Origin: Chloroflexota bacterium
GTDB taxonomy: Bacteria > Chloroflexota > Anaerolineae > JAAYEA01
Assembly: GCA_019873665.1 (NCBI GenBank)
Contig: JAIOAV010000020.1
Coordinates: 1 to 55,024, forward strand
Reading direction: 5' to 3'
Length of the DNA: 55,024 nt
Under the pieces are notes generated by a model that saw only the letters and a list, made by a program, of their open reading frames with translations, searched no databases and was not told the origin of the DNA. A program made the translations under genes and the position numbers. Of the stretch, positions 10,341 through 19,316 are shown in pieces; the stretch's first letter is position 1, and every line of letters begins with the position of its first letter.

Positions 10341-12440
10341 TCATGACTTGAGAATGACCGGCAGGTGCACGCCACCATTCGCGGCGGGGGCGGGTGTAGC
10401 GGTTGGGGTCGGGCTGATCGTCGGTGCTCGACTGGCTGTTGGGGTGGGAGAGGGAGTTGGCGTCCGGCTCGGCGTCAGCGTTGGGCTGGGCGTGACGTCG
10501 CTGGCAGTGCCTAGCCGGGCAAAAAACGCCTCCCCCTGTGCCAGCGTGGCATCCGCCGCGCCCTCGGTCAACGGCCAGTCGCTGGAGCCGGTGTAGCCGG
10601 TGAGATAGGCAGTGCTACCTGCTCCCAGCGCCACCGCATAGCTATCATCTACCTGCGTGCCGCCGAGAAACGTGCCATAGTGCAACGCGCTGCCGTCGGC
10701 GCGCAGCCGCACGAGGAAGACATCCTCCTGATAGGTGTAGCGCCCGTTATAGCTGGTGTCGAACGCTCCCGGAGTGGTGGGGAACTCGGCGGAGCGGGTG
10801 GAGCCGACAACGTGCGCCTCGCCCGTAGCGTTGACCGCAATGCCGTACCCCACATCGTTGGCGCGTCCTCCCAGAAAAGTGGCGTAGCCAAGCCGCTCCC
10901 CACTAGGATCTAGCTTTACGACAAAGGCGTCTTGGAATGCGTTATAGTCGGGATCCAGCACATCTGGCGTGGTCGGGAAATCGCCTGACCGCGTATAGCC
11001 GGTGATATACGCCGCGCCGCTGCCATCCACCGTCACCGCCTGCGGGCGATCCTCGCCACTGCCGCCGAGAAAAGTGGCATAGGCCAGTGCGCCCTGGGCG
11101 CTGATCTTGGCGACAAACCCATCCCCATTGCCTGCATTGTAGGTCGTGTCGAAAGCGCCCGGCGTGACGGGAAAATCGGGCGATACTGTGTAACCGGTCA
11201 GATAGCTGTGCCGTGCGCCATCCACGGCCACCGCCACGCATCGCTCGTCCAGCATGCCGCCGAGAAAAGTGCCGTAGAGGAGCGTGCGGCCTTCGCCATC
11301 CAGCCGCGCGAGAAAAGCGTCCCAGTAACCGTCCAGGATGCGATCCACCGCCCCGGCAGTGGTTGGCCAGTCGGATGATTCAGTCCGGCCGACGACGTGC
11401 AGCAGGCCGAGTGTGTCCCGCGCCAGCCCGTTCGCCACATCCTCGCCACTCCCGCCCAAGAAGGTGGCCCATTCGAGGCGCGTGCCGGTGGCATCCAGCC
11501 GCGCTACAAATGCATCCGCCGGGCCGCCGCGATAGGTGGCCGCGAACGCGCCCGCCGTGGCCGGGAAATCCGCCGATGCCGTCCATCCGGCGACATAGGC
11601 CCGTCCCGCCTCATCCAGCGCCAGGCCGGACGCCTCGTCGCGACCGGAGCCGCCAAGGAACGCGGCATAGATCAGCCGCCGCCCATCGCCGCTGATCTTG
11701 GCGACAAAGGCATCGCGCTCGCCATCCAGCGTGTGGTCCACCGTCCCCGGCGTGGTGGGGAAGTCAGCCGACGCAGTCCACCCGGCCAAATACGCGTCGC
11801 CCGCGTCGTCCACGGCAATGGCGCGCGCCTCCTCCCAGCTACCACCACCTAGCCACGTGCTGGCGATCAGGTCCTCAGCGCCGGAAGGGACGGGCGACGC
11901 GGCCAGAACGTGCTCCAGGCCGCGCGCGCTGCCCGTGAAGCGCACCGTCGGCGCCGCATCCGCAGCGTCGCGCCACACCAGACAGCAAGGCACGATCCCG
12001 GCCAGGCCTGGCAGTGCACTCTCTGTGACCTCGTCGCCCCGCCTGCCAAGCACCAGATCAACGCTGGTCGTCGCGTCCGTCCAGCAGACGCCATGCCAGA
12101 CCGGCACATCTGGCTGCCAATAGCCGGGCTGCGCGCCGACAAGGTACGAGATGCGTGCGGCAGCCCGGTCGAAGGGCGTCAGCCGCGCCTCATCGCCGAA
12201 GGCAACTTGCACATAGTGGGTCTGCAGCCCGTCAGGGACAGCTACCCAGAGCGCGTCGTCTGTGAGCCAGGTGGGATACGGCGTGCCGTGCAGCAGAAAG
12301 CGGACGTGCGCGGGGAACTGGCCGACGTTCTCGATGAACAGCACACGGGACGTAGCAAGCGAGCCGTCCGGCAGCGGTGCTGCCGTCAAAGGGATCAGCG
12401 CCAGCCACAGGACGAGCAACGAGTAGCAGAGCAGCGGCAT
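10341..12440 (-). CDS. Secreted SBBP-repeat beta-propeller protein with Thr/Pro tail
   Basis: Protein of 699 aa. Residues 1-22 form a signal peptide. An N-terminal beta-rich domain (about 25-190) carries V-L-F-I-E-N-V-G-Q-F and resembles the domain that precedes SBBP repeats in other bacteria. Residues about 190-640 hold roughly eight repeats of about 50-55 residues with the pattern L-G-G-S-G-x-D-x-A-x-G-L-A-x-D and D-A-F-V-A-K/R-L, which is the SBBP (seven-bladed beta-propeller) signature. A Thr/Pro linker ends in G-G-V-H-L-P-V-I-L-K-S. Such propellers are extracellular and usually bind or scaffold; no catalytic residues are evident. Confidence 0.88.
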   Translation of the reverse strand: MPLLCYSLLVLWLALIPLTAAPLPDGSLATSRVLFIENVGQFPAHVRFLLHGTPYPTWLTDDALWVAVPDGLQTHYVQVAFGDEARLTPFDRAAARISYLVGAQPGYWQPDVPVWHGVCWTDATTSVDLVLGRRGDEVTESALPGLAGIVPCCLVWRDAADAAPTVRFTGSARGLEHVLAASPVPSGAEDLIASTWLGGGSWEEARAIAVDDAGDAYLAGWTASADFPTTPGTVDHTLDGERDAFVAKISGDGRRLIYAAFLGGSGRDEASGLALDEAGRAYVAGWTASADFPATAGAFAATYRGGPADAFVARLDATGTRLEWATFLGGSGEDVANGLARDTLGLLHVVGRTESSDWPTTAGAVDRILDGYWDAFLARLDGEGRTLLYGTFLGGMLDERCVAVAVDGARHSYLTGYTVSPDFPVTPGAFDTTYNAGNGDGFVAKISAQGALAYATFLGGSGEDRPQAVTVDGSGAAYITGYTRSGDFPTTPDVLDPDYNAFQDAFVVKLDPSGERLGYATFLGGRANDVGYGIAVNATGEAHVVGSTRSAEFPTTPGAFDTSYNGRYTYQEDVFLVRLRADGSALHYGTFLGGTQVDDSYAVALGAGSTAYLTGYTGSSDWPLTEGAADATLAQGEAFFARLGTASDVTPSPTLTPSRTPTPSPTPTASRAPTISPTPTATPAPAANGGVHLPVILKS

Positions 12441-12482
12441 CCGGGCTGCCTCCCTTCGCGCGCGGTAGGATGATCGAGCGTG

Positions 12483-13883
12483 TTACTGCTGCGTCGCGAT
12501 CCATGCCGCGATGTCATTCACTACTTCCGGCGCAACGTGGCCGGGCACATCATACTCCTGCGGCGTGCTGGGCCCTTCTCCGGCCATGAACAGGTGGTTC
12601 AGCGTCGCGTATGTCCGCAACTCGACGTTAGCCTTGCCGGAAAGCGCCTCCTGCCAGCGGCGGAAATCGTCTATCGTTACCTGATAGTCGCGCTCTCCCT
12701 GGAGGACGAGCAGCGGCACAGATAGCGTGGCCGCCACCTGCGCCGGCTGTTATCCCTTCAGATCCAGCCAGTACGAGGCGGGCGCGCCCAGCAGCGTCTC
12801 GGAGGGCGAATCCGCCGGCGTGAGCGCCTTGATCTTGGCCACCGCCGTCTCCAGCTCGGCGATTTGCGCCTTATCTTGTGCTGATAGCTCGCCATCCAGC
12901 GCCAGAATGTAGCGGGTCTGCTCCACCATCAGATCCTCGATGGGCCGCGTCGCTCCGGCCATGATGATCAGCCCGGCGACCGGTGCCTGCTGGCCGATGC
13001 GCGGCGCGAGGGTGCCGCCCAGGCTGTGGCCCAACACGAACACCCGCTCTTGGTCAATGCGGTCGGTCTGCCGCAGCAGCGCCACGGCACGGATGGCATC
13101 CTCAATCGTCTCCTCTTGCACCGTGAGGCGTTGCAACGCCGCCATCTGCTGCGGATAGACGTATGTACGCTTGTCATAACGCAGCACGGCGATGCCGTGG
13201 CTGGCCAGGCCCCAGGCGAGATCGCGAAACGGCTTGTTGGGTCCGAGCGTCTCGTCCCGGTCGTTCGGGCCGGAGCCATGCACCAGCACCACCGCTGGGA
13301 ATGGCCCGTCCCCCTGCGGCATGGCCAGCGTGGCGGGAAGCGCCCACTCGTCGTCGCCCACCTGCACATCCTGCTCGCTGAAGGCGTCTAGCTCGACATA
13401 ATCGGGGAGGGTGGTGGCAATAGTAGGCGCAGGCGTGCCCGCCACAGGAGTGAAGAACAGCCCAGCGATCTGGCCGGTCTGCGTGTCCACGACGACGCGC
13501 ATATCCAGCGTAGCCTTGGTGAACTGAAGCGTCATAATCACCGCGTCGTATTGGCCCTGCACGATATGGCGCAGCCCGATCACCCGCCGGTACTCGCCGT
13601 TCTGCACGCCCAGCGCCGCCCAGAGCTCGGCCAGCCTGCTCGCAGGCAGCGCATCCTTCATCTGCTGGTTGAAGGGGCGCGTCGCCCCCTCCCAGTCGGC
13701 GCGGCGCATCGCCTGCAAGAACTTGTCGGCAACGTCCTCTGTCGTGCGCGGCGCGACCGACGACGTAGCGGGCAGCAATGTCGTGGGGGTCACCGCGGGC
13801 GTGGCGGTCGGCTGCACCTTGGCGCAGGATAAGGCGCATAGCACCAGCAATGCTACAACGAGCGAGCAATTGATCCTAACCAT
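12483..13883 (-). pseudogene. Lipoprotein alpha/beta hydrolase (DUF3887 + hydrolase) interrupted by an in-frame stop
   Basis: The gene starts at the second of two ATGs (13883), six bases after AAGG. Residues 1-20 are a lipoprotein signal with lipobox A-L-S-C. A DUF3887-like domain (about 45-150) precedes an alpha/beta hydrolase domain with oxyanion H-G-S-G-P and the nucleophile G-H-S-L-G. At 12752-12750 a TAA interrupts the frame after W-L-D-L-K-G, giving a 377-residue product. The same frame then continues for 88 codons that supply the acid (G-E-R-D) and histidine (L-N-H-L-F) of the triad before a normal stop. The TAA sits where relatives usually have tyrosine (G-Y-x-P), a one-base change. 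The truncated enzyme should be inactive unless the stop is read through or is a sequencing error. Confidence 0.8.
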
Positions 13884-13961
13884 CATGCACCTTCCATACA
13901 TAGTCGTCGGCGCGCCCGAGGACAGAAAGACCACATCCCAGCGATGGGTGCGCCGTTTCGC

Positions 13962-15341
13962 TCAATACGGGAACTGCACCCCTAACGCCGCCACATCCTC
14001 TTTCACCTTCTGGTACATGTCGAGATACCACCCCTGTGGCCGCGCCGTGCGCACATCGTAGCATTCCTGGAACGGCTTCCCCCTGGGCGCGTCGGCGATC
14101 TGCGCCTCGTACCTCTCGAGCAAGTGCAGCGCGATCTCGTTCGCCTGCTCACGGCGCATCCCCTGTCGGGCCACGGCGTGGCCAACCTCGCACGCCATGC
14201 GCGCCTCCAGCGGCGTCGCATAGTTGCGATACTTGTTGTGCGCCACTGCCGCCTCCCAGAGATCGCCGCCAGAGACAACGCTCACCAGCCCGTGCGCCGC
14301 CGCCTCGTAGAGCACCATCTCGGTGCCCGGTCCGGCATTCAAGAAGCCATTGGAGGTGGAGAGCAGCCGGCTGTTGCGGCTGACGGCCTGCTGCACCACG
14401 CTCACGAGCCAAAGCATCTCCCGCCCGCTGTTGGAGGTATAGTGCAGGTGGAAAGGAAAGCTTTGCTGGAACGACGCCTGGTAGATGGTGAGACCAATCA
14501 GGTGATAGACCGTCTCCAGGATGGCTGTGCCCTCGGCGCGCCCGGCATAGCCGCCGTATATGGCGCCGCTCAGGCAGCCGATATGGCAGCCGAACTGCAC
14601 GCAGTGCGCGATCTTGTTCAGCAGCTCGTTGTCTATCTTGCACTCGGTCAGCGCGCCGATGAGCCGTCCGTCGCTCTGTCGCACGCCCCACTCGTCGTTG
14701 CTGACGGCGATCTGCCCCGTGTCGGACTGAGCGGTGCCGACGGCGATAAGAAAGATGCCCGGACGCCCGGCGAGCTTGGCCGCCTGTCGCAGGCTCATGG
14801 CGTGCTGGACCACCCCGGCCATCTCGCTCGGCGTGCCGGACTTGATTTTGAGCCCCATCGTCTCTTCCAGTATCGGCGCGCACACCCCGTCCGCCAGCGG
14901 CTCCTGGATGTAGGCGATGGACATCGGCAGAAAAATCTCTTCATCACAGGTGATGTCCGGGCTAAAGATGCAGAAAGGCGGTTGTGTGTCCTCGACGTGG
15001 CGGTGCGACCAGGCGCGCATGTCGCGCCCCGCGCCGACCCAGTAGCGGCCCGGCGCGTGATAGAGCGCCTCCATCAGCTCTCGCTCCTCTATCAGGATGC
15101 GGCGGTGTGTGTCCACGTTCAGCACGCCCACCGCGAGGAAGAACTCGACGGCTGCCTGCCAGACGCGATCCGCCAGGTCGTCATCCGCCGGAAGGAGCGT
15201 CTGCGGGTCGTACTTGATGCCGTGCTTGGCTATGACCTCGCGCATCTTGGGCAAAAAGAGCTTGTAGATGAAATCGTCGTCCTCACAAAAGGGGCCGGTG
15301 TTGGCCCGCTCCATGATCTCCCACAGCTTGAAGGGTGACAT
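13962..15341 (-). CDS. MtmB-like (monomethylamine methyltransferase family) protein without pyrrolysine
   Basis: Protein of 459 aa, against about 458 for archaeal MtmB, from an ATG after AAAGGAGG. By recalled alignment it matches MtmB along its length: G-T/A-G-R-D, A-G-R-P-G, G-G-Y-A-G, C/G-x-G-T-E-M near 340, and F-Q-E-C-Y-D-V near the end. In MtmB, pyrrolysine 202 follows A-G-R-P-G-M-G-V; here the matching residue is Ile199 (codon ATC, 14747-14745), so no amber readthrough is needed. MtmB moves a methyl group from monomethylamine to a corrinoid protein, and the corrinoid gene lies one base upstream. Without pyrrolysine the substrate probably differs, as in non-Pyl MttB relatives that use quaternary amines. 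Annotators may label it MtmB outright; activity on monomethylamine should not be assumed. Confidence 0.85.
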   Translation of the reverse strand: MSPFKLWEIMERANTGPFCEDDDFIYKLFLPKMREVIAKHGIKYDPQTLLPADDDLADRVWQAAVEFFLAVGVLNVDTHRRILIEERELMEALYHAPGRYWVGAGRDMRAWSHRHVEDTQPPFCIFSPDITCDEEIFLPMSIAYIQEPLADGVCAPILEETMGLKIKSGTPSEMAGVVQHAMSLRQAAKLAGRPGIFLIAVGTAQSDTGQIAVSNDEWGVRQSDGRLIGALTECKIDNELLNKIAHCVQFGCHIGCLSGAIYGGYAGRAEGTAILETVYHLIGLTIYQASFQQSFPFHLHYTSNSGREMLWLVSVVQQAVSRNSRLLSTSNGFLNAGPGTEMVLYEAAAHGLVSVVSGGDLWEAAVAHNKYRNYATPLEARMACEVGHAVARQGMRREQANEIALHLLERYEAQIADAPRGKPFQECYDVRTARPQGWYLDMYQKVKEDVAALGVQFPY

Positions 15342-15342
15342 A

Positions 15343-15981
15343 TCAGCGCCTCCTTTCTGCCATGACGCGCTCGAGCACTTCCACGGCAACGCCGGCGTTC
15401 TCGCCCCAGCTATCTGCCCCCGCCTCCTGCACCCATTCCGCCGTTACCGGCGCGCCACCGAGGATGACGTGATACTTGTCGCGGACGCCCTTGGCCTTCA
15501 GCAGCTCAACGATCTCCTTCTGGCCGGGCATCGTTGTCGTCATGAGCGCAGACGCGCCGATGATGTCAGCGCTCACTGCTTCTGCCTGCCGCACAAACTC
15601 CAGCGGGTTGACGTTGGCGCCTAGGTCGTGCACCTCAAAGCCACTGGCGCGCAGCAGCGCAATGACGATATCCTTGCCGATCTCATGCATGTCGCCCTCT
15701 ACCGTGCCGATGACGACGACACCCCGCTTGGCTGCGGGCGTCGCTGCTGCCGCCAGGTGTGGCTCCACCACCTTCATCACCGCCTGCATGGCGTGCGCGG
15801 CGAGGATCATCTCCGGCAAAAAGATCTCCATGCGGGCAAAGCGTTGCCCTACCTCGCGCATGCCTGCCGTCAGCGCGGCGATGATCTCGCTGGCGGGTGT
15901 GCCCGCCTCCAGTACTGCCCGCGCTGCCGCCAGCGCTTGCTCCTCCTCGCCGTTTTGCACGGCCTGGACCAGTTCCTCCAT
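15343..15981 (-). CDS. Methyltransferase cognate corrinoid protein (MtmC/MtbC type)
   Basis: Protein of 212 aa with AAGGAGG before its ATG. Residues 1-85 are the helical B12-binding cap domain; residues 88-212 are the Rossmann-like B12 domain. The cobalt-ligand motif D-x-H-x-x-G is D97, H99, G102, and S-A-L and G-G-A-P lie at the expected places for the nucleotide loop. It would carry a methyl group on its cobalt from the MtmB-like enzyme to an acceptor methylase. Its stop and the next ATG are separated by one base, so the two are translationally linked. Confidence 0.93.
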   Translation of the reverse strand: MEELVQAVQNGEEEQALAAARAVLEAGTPASEIIAALTAGMREVGQRFARMEIFLPEMILAAHAMQAVMKVVEPHLAAAATPAAKRGVVVIGTVEGDMHEIGKDIVIALLRASGFEVHDLGANVNPLEFVRQAEAVSADIIGASALMTTTMPGQKEIVELLKAKGVRDKYHVILGGAPVTAEWVQEAGADSWGENAGVAVEVLERVMAERRR

Positions 15982-16043
15982 GTGGGCTACCTCCTTGGTT
16001 CTTCTGTCGTCCGGTTGTGTGGCATCCGCCGCTTTGCGGCGCG

Positions 16044-16586
16044 CTATGAACGAGACGCGTCGTGGTGTATCTCCCGGCGCAACATCTCCAACATCTCCGG
16101 CAGTCGCACGTCGCAGAGCTCTTTCAGGTTCACCATCGCCTGCCGCAAGTAATGTCCCTCTTCGACCATGCCCATCAGCGCCTCATAGGCGCCATCACCT
16201 TGGTATGTCGCGTCGCGCAGCCCCTGCACTGTGAAACGACTCCCCAGGATCGCCAACACGTCCGCGGCACGGAGCGCTCGCGCCAAAAGCGTCTCATCGC
16301 GCACGCCGGTTCGGTAGTCGTGGGCGGCGATGGCGTGCGTCGCCACCGCCGGCAGCACGCCATCCAGCCATTGCGCCGCCAGTACGTCCTGTCGCGTCAG
16401 GTCTGCTTTAGTTGTGGCGAGGTCGAGATCGTGCAGCACACCTCCCAGCTCCCAAAGCGACTGATCCGCTTGCAGCCGCTCCGCCAGCCGCGCCATCAGG
16501 TGTGCCACAAGGAGCGAGTGTGCGACGCGTCGCTCGTCGCCGACCTCGCGGCGCAGGCGACCCAGCGCTTCGTCCCATGTGATCAT
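16044..16586 (-). CDS. HD-domain protein of the corrinoid operon
   Basis: Protein of 180 aa; GGAGGGG precedes the ATG. It has the HD-superfamily layout: H23 or H29 in the first helix pair, H-D-L-D near 52-55, a further H-D near 88-89, and A-D-V-L near 107. This suggests a metal-dependent phosphohydrolase of the small HDIG type, or a regulatory protein of that fold. It sits between the UroD-type and corrinoid genes, 62 bases from the latter. What it hydrolyses, and why it is in this operon, cannot be told from the sequence. Confidence 0.75.
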   Translation of the reverse strand: MITWDEALGRLRREVGDERRVAHSLLVAHLMARLAERLQADQSLWELGGVLHDLDLATTKADLTRQDVLAAQWLDGVLPAVATHAIAAHDYRTGVRDETLLARALRAADVLAILGSRFTVQGLRDATYQGDGAYEALMGMVEEGHYLRQAMVNLKELCDVRLPEMLEMLRREIHHDASRS

Positions 16587-16595
16587 CCGCCCCTC

Positions 16596-17681
16596 CTAGC
16601 GATATAGCTCTGGATGCTCCTGCGCGTGGCGGTCGCAGCCATCCATGATGCCACGATAGCTATCCCGCCAACGGTCCGGGGGCGGGTCGTCGGTGATGCC
16701 AATGAGCAGGCCATCGGGCGTCCCAGCCTGTTCGATCAGATCCACGGTGACAGCGGCCACTTCGTCGCGGGGCAGCAGGTGCGCCGTGCAGGGGAAATTG
16801 ATCCAGAGCACCTTGCCTGGCCATGCCTGGCGCGCCTCCGCCAGCGTCATGTCAGTGGAAGGCGCTGGCGTGAACGCCTCGATATAGTCCAGGTCTGTCT
16901 GGGCGATCTCGCCGGCGAGGAGCTTGCAGTCGTCGTCAAAATGCACGCCGATCAGCTTGCCGTGGCGGTGCATGATCTCCGCTGCCTCGTTATAGTGCGG
17001 CGTATAGTACTCGCGGAACATGCGCGGGCTGGTGATCTCCGGCACGACGTTGCCGCCATAGTTGGCGTGCGACACCGGCGACTCGGCCACGATCCTGTAA
17101 AGCCGGCGGCGGTTGGCCACGATGGCGTCATAGAGCTTGAGGATCTCGTCGCGGTTGTCCATCCACTGCACACAAAAATCCTGCATCGCCATCATGCTGC
17201 CCGAAATGAGCGCCTGCAACGGCTCCAGGCCAAAACTGGAGCGAAAGATCGCGTCGTCGCCGAAATCGCGCTCCGCCTGGGCGAACGCCTCATAGTCCGG
17301 CTCATACCGCTCATCTTGGATCATGAACAGCAGTGTCTTGTAGTCGTCCGGCGTCTTGAACATCTTCTCATGATGCCACGACGTGAACCCAGCAGCTTCG
17401 TCAAGCTGGCTGACGGTGCCAACGGGGGTTTCGTAATAGGTGCGCGTGAAACGCCGCTCGCCTTCGTAATAGACGTGCTGCGTCACTTTGACGTTGGGGC
17501 GATGCGTCTTGAACACGGGCACGCGACGTTGCACGATGCAGGCGCCACGGTTGCGCACCTCGCGTTCGGCCACGCACTGTGCGATCATACACTCGTACAC
17601 AGTGAACGGCACCTTGTCGGCGTGTCCGCCGCGCATGGCGATCTCAACGCGCTGCCGCGGCGTCAGGTTGGTTCGGTTCAT
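16596..17681 (-). CDS. Uroporphyrinogen decarboxylase-family (MtaA/MtbA-like) protein
   Basis: Protein of 361 aa, first gene of the operon, with GGGAG before the ATG. It starts with the family opening T-P-R-Q-R-V-x-x-A-M-x-G-G-x-x-D-x-V-P. The C-terminal half has Y-I-E-A-F-T-P-A-P-S-T-D-M-T-L-A-E-A-R. In corrinoid:CoM methylases of this family zinc is held by H-x-C and a later C; here H247 is followed by C252, with another Cys at 298, so the zinc site is altered or absent. By context it could be the methyl acceptor step for the corrinoid protein, or act on the methylated substrate. It is not expected to be the haem-pathway enzyme. Confidence 0.8.
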   Translation of the reverse strand: MNRTNLTPRQRVEIAMRGGHADKVPFTVYECMIAQCVAEREVRNRGACIVQRRVPVFKTHRPNVKVTQHVYYEGERRFTRTYYETPVGTVSQLDEAAGFTSWHHEKMFKTPDDYKTLLFMIQDERYEPDYEAFAQAERDFGDDAIFRSSFGLEPLQALISGSMMAMQDFCVQWMDNRDEILKLYDAIVANRRRLYRIVAESPVSHANYGGNVVPEITSPRMFREYYTPHYNEAAEIMHRHGKLIGVHFDDDCKLLAGEIAQTDLDYIEAFTPAPSTDMTLAEARQAWPGKVLWINFPCTAHLLPRDEVAAVTVDLIEQAGTPDGLLIGITDDPPPDRWRDSYRGIMDGCDRHAQEHPELYR

Positions 17682-17713
17682 AAAGAAGCTCCCTTCTTGC
17701 GCAGAATAGCCAC

Positions 17714-17742
17714 AGTATAAGGGATTGTGGGGCCTACGTCAA
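17714..17742 (-). promoter_or_regulatory. Promoter of the corrinoid methyltransferase operon
   Basis: Minus strand TTGACG (17742-17737), 17 bp, TATACT (17719-17714), about 26 bases before the expected leader of the UroD-type gene. It is the only strong promoter seen for the four genes down to 13962. Confidence 0.65.
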
Positions 17743-17793
17743 CCTGTTATATTCTCGGTGAGTGCCTCGGCGTCTGCAGGCTCGATACGGCGC

Positions 17794-17822
17794 TTGGCTG
17801 TTCAGGTGGACGAGAGTATAAT
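17794..17822 (+). promoter_or_regulatory. Promoter of the PIG-L gene
   Basis: TTGGCT (17794-17799), 17 bp, TATAAT (17817-17822). It is back to back with the operon promoter 50 bases away, so one regulator could affect both. Confidence 0.6.
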
Positions 17823-17857
17823 ATCAGTTGTGGCGACAATCGAGCGGAGGGTAGGGA

Positions 17858-18550
17858 ATGGGCGAAGATGGCGTGCCGGCTTCGGCTATGGTCATCATGG
17901 CGCACCCGGACGATGCAGAGTTCACCGTGGCTGGCACTGTGGCTACCTGGACGCGGGCGGGATGTCGGGTGATCTATGTGCTCTGCACCGACGGCGATGT
18001 CGGCTCGCATGAGCCGGGCATGACTCGCGAGCGACTCGCGCAGATTCGGCGGACAGAGCAGCGCGCCGCCTGCGACATCCTCGGCGTGCGCGAGGTGGTG
18101 TTTCTGGGCCATGGCGACGGCGAGCTGGAGCCGACGCTACAACTGCGCCGAGAGTTGGTGCGTGCCATCCGGCACTACGAGCCAGAGGTCGTGATCGCCG
18201 CCGATCCCACGCAGCTCTTTGTGGGCAACTGGTACATCAATCACCCGGATCATCGCGCGGCGGCGCTGGCGGCGGTGGATGCCGTAGCGCCTGCCTGTCG
18301 GATGCCGCTGCTCTGGCCAGAGTTGGGTGCGCCGCACCACGTCCAGCGCCTCTATGTGCACAGCCACGATGCGGCAGAGGTGTTTGTGGACATCAGCGAC
18401 GTGCTGCCGCTCAAAATCGCCGCCTTGAAAGAGCACAAAAGCCAGATGCGCAACTGGGACCCCTGCGAGATGATAACCGAATGGGCCGTCGAGACAGGCA
18501 GGCAGCATGGAGTGCGCTATGCGGAGCAATTTCGCGTGATCAACCTCTGA
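17858..18550 (+). CDS. PIG-L family deacetylase
   Basis: Protein of 230 aa with GGAGGG before the ATG. The zinc motif A-H-P-D-D is at 15-19 and H-P-D-H at 129-132, with P-T near 117-118, as in LmbE/MshB-type N-acetylglucosaminyl deacetylases. The enzyme removes an N-acetyl group from a sugar or sugar-linked compound. Typical substrates are GlcNAc conjugates, for example in thiol or glycan biosynthesis; the substrate here is unknown. A second, divergent family member lies at 36265-37053. The next gene starts 49 bases on. Confidence 0.9.
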   Translation: MGEDGVPASAMVIMAHPDDAEFTVAGTVATWTRAGCRVIYVLCTDGDVGSHEPGMTRERLAQIRRTEQRAACDILGVREVVFLGHGDGELEPTLQLRRELVRAIRHYEPEVVIAADPTQLFVGNWYINHPDHRAAALAAVDAVAPACRMPLLWPELGAPHHVQRLYVHSHDAAEVFVDISDVLPLKIAALKEHKSQMRNWDPCEMITEWAVETGRQHGVRYAEQFRVINL

Positions 18551-18599
18551 TTCCGGCATCCCCCTGCGGGCTGATGAGGCTGAGAGACAAGGAGGATAC

Positions 18600-19316
18600 A
18601 TGCCCCAGCTGAAACGATGGAGCGGCGTGATCTTGATCATGTTGGTCGCCGTGTTGCCGCCGTCGGTCTGGGCCAGTGGCGGGCAGGTGATGGCGGCGCG
18701 TGTCGCCGCGACGACCGTCATTGGGCGCGTGCTGCTACAGGGACGCACCGATTTCAGTGGCGTGACGGTGCAGATCGGAGCGCAGAACGCTACTACGGTT
18801 ACCGATGGCAGCTTTGCTGTGGCCGACGCGCCCGCGGGCACACAAGATGTGACGGCACGCAAGGCGGGCTTTCTCAGCGCGCGCGGCGCCGCACTGCAGA
18901 TTCCATCAGGACAGACGACGACCCTGGCGGACGTGACGCTGTTGGCGGGCGACATCACTCAGGATGACCGGATCAACATCTTTGACCTGGTGCAGCTGGC
19001 GGTGGCGTATGGCAGTTGTCCTCCGGCCGACCCGCGGCTGGACTTGACGGCTGACAATTGTGTCAACATCTTTGACCTGGTGCTCTTGGCTGGCAACTAT
19101 GGTCAACAGGGGCCGCTGCCCTGGCCCACGCCGGACGGCGGAGCTACTGTGGTCCCGATTCCGACGACGACCGGCACTGCTGAGCCTACGGCGACTTCCA
19201 TGCCTGTGGCGACGGCGACGACACCGGCGGGACCCACTGCGACGGCGACCTCCATGCCGATCGTCACTCAAGAGCCATATCCGGCGCCCACCGGCACGCC
19301 AACCGCTCTGCCATAA
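18600..19316 (+). CDS. Small secreted protein with dockerin-like calcium motif pair
   Basis: Protein of 238 aa, AAGGAGG before the ATG. Residues 1-26 are a signal peptide. Residues about 38-113 form a carboxypeptidase-regulatory-like beta domain (V-L-L-Q-G-R opening). Two EF-hand-like calcium loops follow (G-D-I-T-Q-D-D-R-I-N-I-F-D-L at 117-130; L-D-L-T-A-D-N-C-V-N-I-F-D-L at 147-160), forming a dockerin type I-like pair. C140 and C154 could make a disulfide. The last 60 residues are Thr/Pro/Ala linker and end without an anchor. The same beta domain plus dockerin module ends the large protein at 37082. No cohesin was seen in this window. Confidence 0.8.
   Translation: MPQLKRWSGVILIMLVAVLPPSVWASGGQVMAARVAATTVIGRVLLQGRTDFSGVTVQIGAQNATTVTDGSFAVADAPAGTQDVTARKAGFLSARGAALQIPSGQTTTLADVTLLAGDITQDDRINIFDLVQLAVAYGSCPPADPRLDLTADNCVNIFDLVLLAGNYGQQGPLPWPTPDGGATVVPIPTTTGTAEPTATSMPVATATTPAGPTATATSMPIVTQEPYPAPTGTPTALP

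Noticed and set aside
12483..12737. Independent 84-residue gene
   Set aside because: It is in the same frame as the hydrolase upstream and carries its missing catalytic residues, with no ribosome site of its own.
14745..14747. Pyrrolysine in the MtmB-like protein
   Set aside because: The codon at the matching position is ATC (Ile), and the whole frame has no internal TAG, so no amber decoding is needed.
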